Part shown: piece by piece, positions 28,618-37,272 of the stretch
How the letters are laid out: each line of letters begins with the position of its first letter
How positions within the stretch are numbered: the first letter of the stretch is position 1
NCBI GenBank assembly: GCA_964291275.2
Contig: OZ219799.1
Coordinates: 2,418,001 to 2,482,000, forward strand
DNA: 64,000 nucleotides
Source of the DNA: Bin80 sp964291275
Lineage (GTDB): Bacteria; Bacteroidota; Rhodothermia; Rhodothermales; Bin80
Direction: 5' to 3'
Translations under genes and position numbers: made by a program
Notes under the pieces: model-generated
What the model was told of the DNA's origin: nothing
Seen by the model: the letters and a program-made list of their open reading frames with translations, nothing else
The model's database searches: none

Positions 28618-31600
28618 TCAACGTCTTCCGAGAACCGACTCTAGACGCTCTTCCTCGACCAGACTTTCTCGAGTTTCAATAGCCCACTGGCGTCCCAGTT
28701 CTCCAACTTGCCGTATGACATGCTTCTCATGCAAAAATAATTCTTTGAAGTCATCTGCCCATATTGCATAAAGGGCTGATAGAGGTCCACTCCAAGAGAA
28801 TAGACGTGGACAGGTGGCGGCGAATATTTGTTCCGCCGTGTATCCTGCTTCAAATGCAAGCAGTGCGAACCGCTCCCAAGAGCTATCAAAAACTAGATGC
28901 TTTCCTTCACGAGTGTGTCGTCTCAAAGGAGCAAGGTGATACTCCTTAAGTCTAACGTCCTCAAGTAGCTGGCGTTGTAGGGCCGGAATGTCACCAACAA
29001 TTAGAGCAGTCAAGTCTCGATACCAGAGGATAGATTGTTGCTGTCGAGTGGTATGCTCTGCCAGCTTTGAAAGCAGCGAGGTCTGCGAGTTGGCATTCTG
29101 CACTTGCACCGCAACACTTAAGGTACCGTCCGTATTGCGTGGGTTCAGGGAGTAGTAAGAGCCTGGATCATCCTGCATTTTGGCCAGAAGCCAAGACTCG
29201 GCCAAGCCAGAATCAAGTTTGAACGCTTGCGCAATGAACCACTCATTAGTGCCGTGCCGGATCACGGCAACGCGCCAAGCTTCTGCAATGGATTCTCGTA
29301 CGCGGCCGTTTGGCTCCGAACGCCACTCACCTCTTGCTGCTCCTATTGCAACGCCACGATCCTCGTGCTCCAGCATTAGGCGCAAAACGCTCATAGGCAC
29401 CAATCCGCGCATGCACAAATCTTCTACGTGAGCGGTAAAGTGAGTAACTAGGGCAAAGGCACTAGAAAAAAGCTCAGAATCCAAATCGGGTTCTTCTAAG
29501 GCAAGTCTGACGGCAAGGCCTTGAAAGCCTACCCTTTCAAGGCAGGTAAAAGCCACCTCAGGCCATCCCGTTACATTGTTCGCAACCGCAAGTTGGAGGA
29601 ATGGAGCGACGTAATCAGCGTTCGCATTTTGGCATATCAAGGCCCAGCACCAAGGCACAGAATTCTCGACCAACCGGGAGAGCTTCTCGTAGAATTTTTT
29701 CATGTAGACGTGCGTTTGAAAACCTGCCTGCGATGCCTCTTGCGCTATATCAGTGAGTTCAGTGACTACTTGTTCTGGCGGTCGCGTATGCCATTTATTG
29801 GCCAGCTCAGATAGTTTGCGTTCACGGCTCCTCGGGGCAGCTCTCCAGTCTTGCCCGTTCGTATCAGGGCAAAACAGAGTCATTACCTCGTTGATCTGGA
29901 GGTCGACTTCGGCACCCGTCACGTCAATGTAGCCCTTGAGTCTTTGTAACACGGCGGACTTGCCTTGGGCCATTTTCGACAGTGCCCCAACTACCGCAAC
30001 TGCAACCTCTGCAATTGCATGTCGTGTCTCAGCGTGTATTTCTTCTTCCGACGACGGCAACAAACTGCTTGGATAGGCCCAACTATGCAAGACTCTGAAT
30101 ATCGAATCCCAGCTGAAGTCATCGCGTCCTGTTATAACGGTTAGGAACTCGGTCCACAGCGACCTTAAGTGTCTAATCTCGTACGGTGCCAAGAGGCCGC
30201 TGCTAGTAATTAGCGTGTTGCCGGCTCCGGGATCAGTCGTGAAGGCTTCGTATGCAGGCGAAACGGCAATGCATGCTGCACAAACGGCTACATCAACATC
30301 GCCGCCCTTAATTAGCCAGCGAATCGCAGCCTCCAATACGATGCGACGCCTGTTCAAGGCTTCGCCAGTCCCAGGCTTCCCGGACAAAGCCCATCTCTTA
30401 ATAAAGTGCATCGGCTCCGAATCCCCCTGATGCAGTAGTTGGCGCTTAGTAATAGCGGCCTCGAGTAAGAGTGGGATGACTTCCACTGGAGCACTGCTTA
30501 GCGCATGCTCTCCCACGACCAAAAGACTCTCTGGATGCTGCTGCAATGCCCACAGAGCTTGTCGTGGTCCAATTGAGACATATCGTCTGTATGTTTCCCC
30601 GTCGCCCGCTTTTTCCACAACTCCCTGCAATAGTGCTTCGGGAACATCTCCGCCGCATACTGAGGCACCCATTAAGGTTTCTGCGACATCAGCGCTGGAA
30701 TGCGCTTGATCAATTAGTTGATCTAGGATCCTTTTAGGCAGAGGCACTGATTTTCCAAAAAACACATCCCGAACAAGGGCATGGCGCAACGTCGCCGGCT
30801 GCACAGCGACGGCCCGCGCGTTGGAAAACGAATAGGAGGATTGCACGTGAGGACTATCGACAATGACGCCACCCGTTGCCAGCCGTATTAATGTCTTCCT
30901 GACTTCAGGCAACGAAAAACCTAGAGCCCGTGCTACCGTGTCCATTTCGATTCCCGACTCACCACCAACGGAAAACCCGGCGAGAATGGCTTCGGCATCC
31001 TCTTTTAGCTTCGGCTTCATGAATTGAAGGAAATGTCGCTTGAGGATATCTCCAGGCAGTACTTCACCCACAACCTCTTGCAGGTAAAAACGGGCCAGCA
31101 TAATCGCAAGCCCTGGCAGTCCAACAGCTTGATCCACAATGTATCGTACAAGGTCATTTGGCCCCGCTAGGCCCGCCTGCTTCACGACCGCAACGATCTC
31201 ATCCCTAGTCAGAAGAGGCAAATCACGAGGTCTGACTTGTCCCAGGTCCAATTTCTGAGAAACATGATCGCTGTCGCCAGGCCAACATGCAGCAACAATT
31301 GAGAATTCTGCGCAAGTTGTGCGCCGCAAATGCACCAAATCAGCGATTAGCTCCAGTTTGCCTCCAGCGTCGTCCACAAAAACGGCCGGAGGTCGTTCTT
31401 CGCGAATCGCATTTGCAACGGCGGTCTTTTCTTCACTAACCACAAACAAGCCGCGATCCTGAGCGGCCAACTGATACAGGATGCAGGTCTTGCCAGAACC
31501 CGGCTGGCCGACAATCAACTTGTCACCCTCAGTTCTTAGAAGCCACTTGAATTCGTTGTCTCTCCCGATAAGCCGCTGGCCTGGTATCGGCAAGCGTGCG

Positions 31601-32073
31601 GTCTTTGGAATGTGCGACAGAGCCGACGGGCTTCCGGAAAGTCCCAATAGCTCTTTGCACCAGCGTGGTGAGTCATAAAGCAAGTTGGCAATAGCTTCTT
31701 GGTCATAGACTTGCTCCAGTACGAATCCGAGTTCGTTCGCGCGAACAAACAGATTCCCTCGTTTTCGTGGCGTTAACCTACGTGAAGTCACGAAGACAGT
31801 CCACCTTCGCTTGCCATCTTGCTCATTGTACCGCTTCAGATTGCGGGTAAGGTTGCGAATTGCGTCCTCTGCTGTAGTAACAATCAGCGGAGCAGGTTCA
31901 CCCTGGCTGTCAGCAATCGCTCCGTCAAATCCCGAATCTCCTCCGCCGCAAACTGGGACAAGCTTAGGGTAGTCAGAGCGCAGCAAATCAGCTGCGCATT
32001 GTTCGAACAATTCCGAGTCTAGTGATTGACTGAGTCCACTTATTATCTGGGTATATAGGGGGTCGCGTTGCAT
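28618..32073 (-). CDS. STAND NTPase with nuclease-like N-terminus (putative anti-phage NLR)
   Basis: A 1,151-residue protein. The N-terminus (about 20-125) looks like a PD-(D/E)xK restriction-type fold with CGGGDSGFDGAI (42-53), but where the catalytic Lys is expected it has IVTTAED, so catalysis is uncertain. A NACHT/STAND-type P-loop follows: Walker A GQPGSGKT (189-196), Walker B-like VFVDDAG (about 232-238) and a winged-helix region near 360-420. The remaining 700 residues are helical-repeat-like and may be the sensor. The layout is like Avs/bNACHT proteins, which recognise phage proteins and activate a toxic effector. It stands alone with its own start and no partner gene. Confidence 0.75.
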   Translation of the reverse strand: MQRDPLYTQIISGLSQSLDSELFEQCAADLLRSDYPKLVPVCGGGDSGFDGAIADSQGEPAPLIVTTAEDAIRNLTRNLKRYNEQDGKRRWTVFVTSRRLTPRKRGNLFVRANELGFVLEQVYDQEAIANLLYDSPRWCKELLGLSGSPSALSHIPKTARLPIPGQRLIGRDNEFKWLLRTEGDKLIVGQPGSGKTCILYQLAAQDRGLFVVSEEKTAVANAIREERPPAVFVDDAGGKLELIADLVHLRRTTCAEFSIVAACWPGDSDHVSQKLDLGQVRPRDLPLLTRDEIVAVVKQAGLAGPNDLVRYIVDQAVGLPGLAIMLARFYLQEVVGEVLPGDILKRHFLQFMKPKLKEDAEAILAGFSVGGESGIEMDTVARALGFSLPEVRKTLIRLATGGVIVDSPHVQSSYSFSNARAVAVQPATLRHALVRDVFFGKSVPLPKRILDQLIDQAHSSADVAETLMGASVCGGDVPEALLQGVVEKAGDGETYRRYVSIGPRQALWALQQHPESLLVVGEHALSSAPVEVIPLLLEAAITKRQLLHQGDSEPMHFIKRWALSGKPGTGEALNRRRIVLEAAIRWLIKGGDVDVAVCAACIAVSPAYEAFTTDPGAGNTLITSSGLLAPYEIRHLRSLWTEFLTVITGRDDFSWDSIFRVLHSWAYPSSLLPSSEEEIHAETRHAIAEVAVAVVGALSKMAQGKSAVLQRLKGYIDVTGAEVDLQINEVMTLFCPDTNGQDWRAAPRSRERKLSELANKWHTRPPEQVVTELTDIAQEASQAGFQTHVYMKKFYEKLSRLVENSVPWCWALICQNANADYVAPFLQLAVANNVTGWPEVAFTCLERVGFQGLAVRLALEEPDLDSELFSSAFALVTHFTAHVEDLCMRGLVPMSVLRLMLEHEDRGVAIGAARGEWRSEPNGRVRESIAEAWRVAVIRHGTNEWFIAQAFKLDSGLAESWLLAKMQDDPGSYYSLNPRNTDGTLSVAVQVQNANSQTSLLSKLAEHTTRQQQSILWYRDLTALIVGDIPALQRQLLEDVRLKEYHLAPLRRHTREGKHLVFDSSWERFALLAFEAGYTAEQIFAATCPRLFSWSGPLSALYAIWADDFKELFLHEKHVIRQVGELGRQWAIETRESLVEEERLESVLGRR

Positions 32074-32279
32074 GTTGCGTTAGTCGGACTCTATATGTAT
32101 TCGGATGCATCCTACATTCTACTTGGCTTCCTATTGCGGCTGGAATTGGTCTACGAGTCAAGGGAGCGGCCAATTGATTATTCAATAGGCCCTCCGGTTT
32201 TTTGCATAAATGTGGCCCATTCCCTTATCACAACAACTTCCGTTTAAGCTTATTTAGCGCCTTCGACTGCTTAAGATAA
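32074..32279. other. Upstream region of the STAND gene with hairpin
   Basis: A hairpin is visible at 32168-32191: GGCC arms flank AATTGA/TCAATA with one mismatch and a four-base loop, and a run of six T begins 6 bases after it (32198-32203). It could be a terminator reading rightward, but no gene ends there. The STAND gene promoter should also lie in this region. Confidence 0.3.
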
Positions 32280-32292
32280 GGCGATTATGTAT

Positions 32293-32517
32293 TTAACTGA
32301 ACGTCACTCCCGCTTCTATGGCGGGCTTCGGCTTTTTTGAGTCACCTAAAAACCGGTGTGTCGCCTCCAGTATCGTTAGTCCTGCGTAGCGCGGATTCGT
32401 TGCCACCGTATACTCCCGCTTCCTGGTTAAACGCCTGCGGCGGCGGCGGTCCTGCTTTTCGTCGTCTTTTGTCATTATTACGTCCTGTTTGCGTACCGAT
32501 CTACCCACCTTGCCCAT
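32293..32517 (-). CDS. Small basic hypothetical protein inside IS1595 remnant
   Basis: A 74-residue ORF starting at ATG 32517, rich in Arg and Lys (DRRRRRRLTRKREYT). A second in-frame Met at position 15 (32475) would give a 60-residue protein. I recognise no family. It occupies the part of the element where the transposase 3' end would normally be, so it may be a passenger gene, flanking DNA captured by the deletion, or a chance frame. Confidence 0.25.
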   Translation of the reverse strand: MGKVGRSVRKQDVIMTKDDEKQDRRRRRRLTRKREYTVATNPRYAGLTILEATHRFLGDSKKPKPAIEAGVTFS

Positions 32518-32661
32518 ACGTCCGAATCCCGCTTGAATGTCATGCGCAACTCCACGTGCTTGCCCTGACTATGACAAGTGCCGTTCCGTGATCCGACGTG
32601 GCTGGAATGATCTTAGTTTCGACTGTTGTTATAGGAGTGAGACGCTTGAGTTGGCGCATTA

Positions 32662-33150
32662 TTACCCCGCCAGTGTCTTGTACACGAGCCGCTTGTGCTC
32701 ATGCTTGTTGACTTCCTCGCCGCCGAGATACGTTTCGTCGGCTTCCACCGGCCCGCCGAACGCTGCCGCCAGCATTGGCGCAAAGGAAGCCCTAATCCGC
32801 TGCAACATGAACCAGACCGTGAGGCTGCGTCACGTCAAGGTCACGGTGCAATTTCACGGAGGACACGCTTTTCAGGGAAGTCTTGTCAATGTAGATAGCC
32901 CACACCCAGGTTTTGAACGGCAAGCGGCTACTGGCAAAAGCGGTGCCCGTGCGTACGCTGAAGTGACGTCTGCACGGACGGCAACGCCCGGCATTTGCTT
33001 GTGCGTTCCCCTGTCCACGTTCTGGTCGTTGCAGCGCGGGCACGTTGCCCCGTCAGGCTAAATGACGGCCTCGAATCACTCAGTAACCGCTCCCTCGTTC
33101 GGAAACATTTCAGCCAACTTGACAACGCTGATACTCGTTCGATCGTTGCG
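32662..33150 (-). pseudogene. IS1595-family transposase, broken
   Basis: Fragments in two frames give the IS1595/ISXO2 pattern: LAEMFPNEGAVTE then stop, FEAVI then stop, PDGATCPRCNDQNV (zinc ribbon). After a frameshift come FSVRTGTAFASSRLPFKTW, SLKSVSSVKLHRDL and finally GPVEADETYLGG, which contains the first catalytic acidic residues. The two in-frame stops replace conserved Trp codons. The reading ends early at TLAG, before the rest of the DDE domain. It cannot make an active enzyme. Confidence 0.8.
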
Positions 33151-33298
33151 CCTCGGCCCTGATTTACCCGATTCTGAAGCTCTGATTTCTCCCGATTTTG
33201 TTTATCCACTCATGCGGGAAATTGGGCAGAAAGTTTCAGGTAAATATATAATCGACATTCTTAAACCATCAGCTTGACGGGTATGTACTCGCCCCGAT

Positions 33299-33622
33299 TT
33301 AACTGAGTCGGGTTTCAGCAAGCTTCGCACCCTCGATAAGGGCCTGGATTTTAGCAAATGCAGTCTCTCTCGCTGTGGAAATATCGGCCCCGAACGGGAA
33401 AAAGCCACAATCATCTGCACTCCCGAGACCTTTTGTGCCCAAATGAGATGCAGCTTCCAGGATGCGCTCACACACTTCTTCGGTGGTTTCAATATGCGGG
33501 CTAATGGGATTGATGACGCCGAGATAGGCGATCTGTTCAGGCTTACGTTCACGTACGATAATATCCAGTACACGAGGTCGATCAGGGTCACTTGCTAATT
33601 GTACTAAAGAAGTGGCCAGCAT
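33299..33622 (-). pseudogene. Cobalamin-independent methionine synthase-like C-terminal fragment
   Basis: The 107-residue frame contains YLGVINPISPHIETTEEV, ILEAASHLGTKGLG, the zinc-ligand-like DDCGF and STARETAFAKI, the end of the Meth_synt_2 (MetE C-terminal) domain. Full proteins are about 340-760 residues; the region upstream (33623-33710) leads directly to an unrelated gene on the other strand, so the 5' part has been lost. It sits next to the decayed IS1595 element, which may mark the rearrangement. No function is expected. Confidence 0.75.
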
Positions 33623-33710
33623 TGAATGCTGGCCAGTCTCAGCATAGCGCAGCTGTGTTGCCTTCCACTTTTACTGTTATCTTCCCTGAACTCACCATTC
33701 GAGGCTAATC

Positions 33711-34391
33711 ATGACGCGCGGTGCATTTTTGATGCTATTTCTTGTCCTGACCGTAACACAAGCTTCTGTACAGGCACAACACCGCATCATTTTCTTGGGC
33801 GATTCCATTACGGAGGCGGGAGCGAACCCGGGCGGTTATGTGGCGCTTGCTGCAGATTCGCTGCAAAAGATCAGTACGGACATAGTAGTGCAAGGTGCGG
33901 GAATCAGTGGTAACAAGGTCCCCGATCTCCTTGAGCGACTGGATGCAGATGTGCTGGCATACGAGCCGACCCATGTGGTGATCTACATTGGCATAAATGA
34001 TGTCTGGCACCACTTTGAATTTGATCACGTTACGGGTACCGATCCAGAGACTTTTGAGCATGGCCTAGGGGAGCTGATTGACAGCATTGAACAAGCCGAT
34101 GCCGTACCACTGCTGTGCACACCCAGTGTGATTGGAGAAGATACAGAAAGCGATTCTGCTGTCAATGTTCGTCTGCAGGAATATGCACAAATCAGCCGCA
34201 GAGTAGCACGGGATAAGGACGTTCACCTCTGTGACCTACGTGCAGCCTTTGAAACACATCTCACTGCAAATAACCCCGATAAGGCTTACAAGGGTGTGCT
34301 TACCTCTGACGGAGTCCATCTGAATGCAGAGGGGAATCACTTTGTCGCCGATTTTATGGTGCATGAATTACGATCGGTGCTGGGGCTCTAA
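33711..34391 (+). CDS. Secreted SGNH/GDSL hydrolase
   Basis: The 226-residue protein starts with a signal peptide (MTRGAFLMLFLVLTVTQASVQA). SGNH blocks are present: GDSIT (30-34) with the nucleophile Ser, a Gly in GISGN, Asn in IGINDVW, and the Asp200/His203 pair in SDGVHLN. It should hydrolyse an ester, probably an acetyl group on a glycan, in the periplasm or outside. It ends 4 bases into the 3' end of the convergent larA-like gene, so the two transcripts collide. Substrate is not predictable from sequence. Confidence 0.85.
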   Translation: MTRGAFLMLFLVLTVTQASVQAQHRIIFLGDSITEAGANPGGYVALAADSLQKISTDIVVQGAGISGNKVPDLLERLDADVLAYEPTHVVIYIGINDVWHHFEFDHVTGTDPETFEHGLGELIDSIEQADAVPLLCTPSVIGEDTESDSAVNVRLQEYAQISRRVARDKDVHLCDLRAAFETHLTANNPDKAYKGVLTSDGVHLNAEGNHFVADFMVHELRSVLGL

Positions 34392-35668
34392 GGCACGTAC
34401 GGAATCGTCAGTGGACCTTCCGGCACTATGGCCACCGGGGCATCAGGATTCCCTAAACGCACAAGCTCGGCATCAATCGTGCTGCGTACATCCTTAACGG
34501 GAGTCAGGTGAGCACGCTGCACGAGTGCAGGATCCAACTCGCTGAACAAACCGACCCGGCATGTTCGGACAATCTGGAGCAGCTTCTGTGTTTGCCATTG
34601 GTCAGGTTCACTGAAATCAGGACTGCGAATTGCCTGCCATGCTTCGTCCGGGCTCCTCCAGCGAAGGAGCTGGCTCTTAAAGGCACCATGTTCAGGGAAG
34701 CCGTCATTGCAACGGGCTGCGGTAATGATGAGGCCGCCCGGTGCAGTTATCGAATGCGCAGCGGACATTCCCTTGACACTCTGGTACAGATTGAGATCCA
34801 GCGGATATCCACTGTTGGTCGTAACCACAATCGGGAATGGTTCTTCGACGCGGATCATTGCTGTTTTTCTGGAAAAAGAGCATCCTGCCTCGTGAGCAGC
34901 ATCAACGTCGCCACAGAAGTATCCCGTGATCTGCCGATCAGCGTTGAGGGTCACATTCATCAGAAAGTCTACCGGAAGCAGCTTTCCCGCTGCGCGGACA
35001 TGATTTTGTGTGGGATTTCCCTTGATCAGGCCCCATGTGCTCTTTGGATGAGCGATGTTGGTGAATCCGTGGTAGGTCTGGATGGCATCTAGATTGGCTA
35101 CCCCTGGGAATACCGCTTTAAATCCACCACTGAATCCTGCCATAAAATGTGGCTCAATGAATCCCATCAGAATGCGACGATCTGCCCGTACATAGTCTGC
35201 ACAATAGGCAACATCATAGCCGTAGGGGCTTCGTCCCGCCGGCAGCAGCATATTGGAATCCCGTGCATCGTGATTAACTATGCGGTATTTGGCTACGATT
35301 TCCGGCCCGACCATCCGAAGCAGTTCATCATGTGTGTTGCCTCGGTGCGTGCCTGTACCGACGATTATGGTGACGTCGTCTGGATCGAGGTCGCTCAGCT
35401 CTGCGAAGAGCCATGGCAGGAGGCGATCGCTTGGGAGTGCACGTGTGATGTCCGGGATGGCTACTGCAAGTGTTTCTCCGGGAGCTACGAGCTCGCGGAG
35501 GGGAGCCGTCTTGTAGGGGTGGCGGACGGACTCAAGGAATGCTGCATGCTCGTCCTGCAGGCCCTCGAGATATCGCGGGCGGAGTACTGTGGCGTTGAGC
35601 CCAGTCAGGTCCAGTAGTAACCCCTCCGAGCCGTAGTCTAAACGCACTACGTTCGTATCCTCACTCAT
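34388..35668 (-). CDS. larA: LarA-like nickel-pincer racemase (DUF2088)
   Basis: From ATG 35668 the protein has 426 residues. Family motifs are an N-terminal VAIPDITRALPSD, GTGTHRGNTHDE (catalytic His region), and EPHFMAGFSGGFKAVFPG, whose Lys binds the NPN cofactor. LarA enzymes racemise lactate or other 2-hydroxy acids and need the cofactor made by LarB, LarC and LarE. None of these is in the window, so the genes may be elsewhere, or the enzyme may belong to a relative with another 2-hydroxy acid substrate. An in-frame start at 35710 is less likely. Confidence 0.82.
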   Translation of the reverse strand: MSEDTNVVRLDYGSEGLLLDLTGLNATVLRPRYLEGLQDEHAAFLESVRHPYKTAPLRELVAPGETLAVAIPDITRALPSDRLLPWLFAELSDLDPDDVTIIVGTGTHRGNTHDELLRMVGPEIVAKYRIVNHDARDSNMLLPAGRSPYGYDVAYCADYVRADRRILMGFIEPHFMAGFSGGFKAVFPGVANLDAIQTYHGFTNIAHPKSTWGLIKGNPTQNHVRAAGKLLPVDFLMNVTLNADRQITGYFCGDVDAAHEAGCSFSRKTAMIRVEEPFPIVVTTNSGYPLDLNLYQSVKGMSAAHSITAPGGLIITAARCNDGFPEHGAFKSQLLRWRSPDEAWQAIRSPDFSEPDQWQTQKLLQIVRTCRVGLFSELDPALVQRAHLTPVKDVRSTIDAELVRLGNPDAPVAIVPEGPLTIPYVP

Positions 35669-36092
35669 GGTAGTGGAATTCTCATATGCCGAATTAATCT
35701 TTTTACACAAATTGAGGTACGCAGGCGCATGTAGAAATCGATCAAGTAATTGTTACTCCGAGAGGTCTCATCTGTCGAAGGTACCGAATTCTGTGTTTGA
35801 TGTGCCAGGCAGTCGATGCTCTTGTAGGGGTATAGTACGTGAGATTCGGTACATTATGTGTCTCAGTCTGTAATTTTCACGCTGAAGCCCCATTCGCTGT
35901 TTGCAGAAAAATGGATGGACTGAGTGTTCAATGTATTTGATCCTAACGGGCGAGATTTGGCTCCCCTGTCTTGCAGGTCATACTTATCTTGCTCGCCCCT
36001 TTGGTGCACGGACTTTGTGTACGTGTGTATAACTGTGGGAGGGGTTTTGTGTGGCGTCTTGAAAATTCAATCCTACAAGGGTGGCCAAAATA
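35669..36092. other. Divergent region upstream of larA-like and DUF2335 genes
   Basis: No gene is evident. An inverted repeat of GGGCGAG (35949-35955) and CTCGCCC (35992-35998) encloses about 36 bases and could form a long-loop hairpin. Both flanking genes start outward, so their promoters should be here. Confidence 0.3.
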
Positions 36093-36479
36093 ATGAATGA
36101 GTCAGTCAGTCCGTTGAATCCGGTCAAGACCAACGGAGGAGGGGGCACTTCCCCAGAGGAAAAACAGCATGCACGCGGTAGTGCACAGGAATCCAGTGTG
36201 TTTGTGCATCTTCCCACCGCCGACCAACTTGAGAAATACGAAGAAATATCCCCCGGTATGGCCAATCGAATCTTGGCCATGATGGAAGAGGAGAATGAGA
36301 GCAAGATGGATCAGGTCGACCTGCAGCGTCGACGCATTGATATGACAACAACTGTTTCACTGTCCCTGATAGGCGTGGCAGGTGTTGGGATCTGGCTTGG
36401 AGTGTTTTGGCCTGTAGTATTACTGCTTGGCCTTGGTGGAATGGCGACGTTCCTCCTGCGCGAGGTTATCAGACGATAG
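36093..36479 (+). CDS. DUF2335 membrane protein
   Basis: A 128-residue protein with a polar, Ser/Gly-rich N-terminus and the DUF2335 core VFVHLPTADQLEKYEEISPGM, followed by two hydrophobic segments near the C-terminus (about 85-104 and 107-122). The family is a set of small predicted inner-membrane proteins of unknown role, often found on mobile DNA. The GTG at 36081 would add four residues; ATG 36093 is preferred. Confidence 0.7.
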   Translation: MNESVSPLNPVKTNGGGGTSPEEKQHARGSAQESSVFVHLPTADQLEKYEEISPGMANRILAMMEEENESKMDQVDLQRRRIDMTTTVSLSLIGVAGVGIWLGVFWPVVLLLGLGGMATFLLREVIRR

Positions 36480-36661
36480 CAAAGCCAGAGGTTGCTCGAC
36501 GAGACTCTTGGAAGACTGCATGGGGTTGGGGCCATTCTTCAGAGTGCACATGAATCAGACTGTGCACTTCGTTAGGGGCTAACCGAATTCTGGCCAATCT
36601 TGACAAAAACTTAGGCAGGTGGGGGAGCAGCAATTCTCTGCGCCCCGCCAAGGCCGTGCCC

Positions 36662-37198
36662 TTATTCGTAGTTCTGAGTGCCTATTGATGGCGAGGCTTC
36701 AATCAGATCCGCAAGGTTATCCAGGGCTGCCATCTCATCACGCTGCATCAGGGGGCGGATAACAGGCAGTAGTGCGCGGCTAACGAACGATGATCCGTGC
36801 ATGACTATGGTCTGTTGTATGCGTGAACCTTCCCCTAAAGTCTCAAACGTTACAGAACGGTAACCGAAATAGGTCGAAGTTTCGATATCTGCGCGGTATT
36901 CTTGTAAGGGGATAACTGAAGTAACTGTTTCTATACGGCTGTTTCCATTCGCAAACTCCAGGCGAAAGGATGCGCCCAAGGACATTGGTTGACCATCGAT
37001 GGCTTCAACATTTTCGAGGTTCCTCTGCCAAAGATTCTGTCGATCTGTATCAATAAAAGTCACCCAGGATTCAGCAACCGGAGCCTTAACGCGTGCGGTA
37101 GCAGTATAGCGGACTTCCTTTACGAATAAGCCCATGATCACAAGCGCAAGTAAGGCTGCTGAAAGCAGTACAAAAACCGTACGTAACAATTGCTTCAT
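36662..37198 (-). CDS. SRPBCC/polyketide cyclase-type protein
   Basis: The 178-residue protein has one N-terminal membrane segment (about 7-28), then an SRPBCC (START-like) lipid- or hydrophobic-ligand pocket domain with a central W-x-RNLENVEAIDGQP region and a β-strand-rich end. It is anchored facing the periplasm. Ligand unknown. It is divergent from the radical SAM gene, with 74 bases between the starts. Confidence 0.75.
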   Translation of the reverse strand: MKQLLRTVFVLLSAALLALVIMGLFVKEVRYTATARVKAPVAESWVTFIDTDRQNLWQRNLENVEAIDGQPMSLGASFRLEFANGNSRIETVTSVIPLQEYRADIETSTYFGYRSVTFETLGEGSRIQQTIVMHGSSFVSRALLPVIRPLMQRDEMAALDNLADLIEASPSIGTQNYE

Positions 37199-37272
37199 GG
37201 TACATGGGAAGAAGTTGACCAGAGTATCGAGTTCAGCACAAGATTGTACGCCATTGATTCTACCTTGATGTC

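Larger units (their letters stand above)
32280..33256 (-). mobile_element. Decayed IS1595-family element
   Basis: About 977 bases bounded by inverted repeats GCGATTATGTATTTAACTGAA (32281-32301, shown to 20 as GCGATTATGTATTTAACTGA) and the complement of GTCGATTATATATTTACCTG at the other end. It holds a broken transposase gene and one short ORF. Part of the transposase 3' region is missing. I found no convincing target duplication. Confidence 0.7.

Noticed and set aside
32168..32203. Hairpin followed by a T-run, as a true terminator
   Set aside because: No gene ends upstream in that direction and six bases separate stem and T-run; kept only as a note in the intergenic entry.
32280..33256. Target-site duplication of the IS1595 remnant
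   Set aside because: Flanks TAAGATAA and ATTCTTAA are AT-rich but not identical.
34388..35668. Lactate racemase operon
   Set aside because: Only the larA-like gene is present; larB, larC and larE were not found, so lactate specificity is not claimed.
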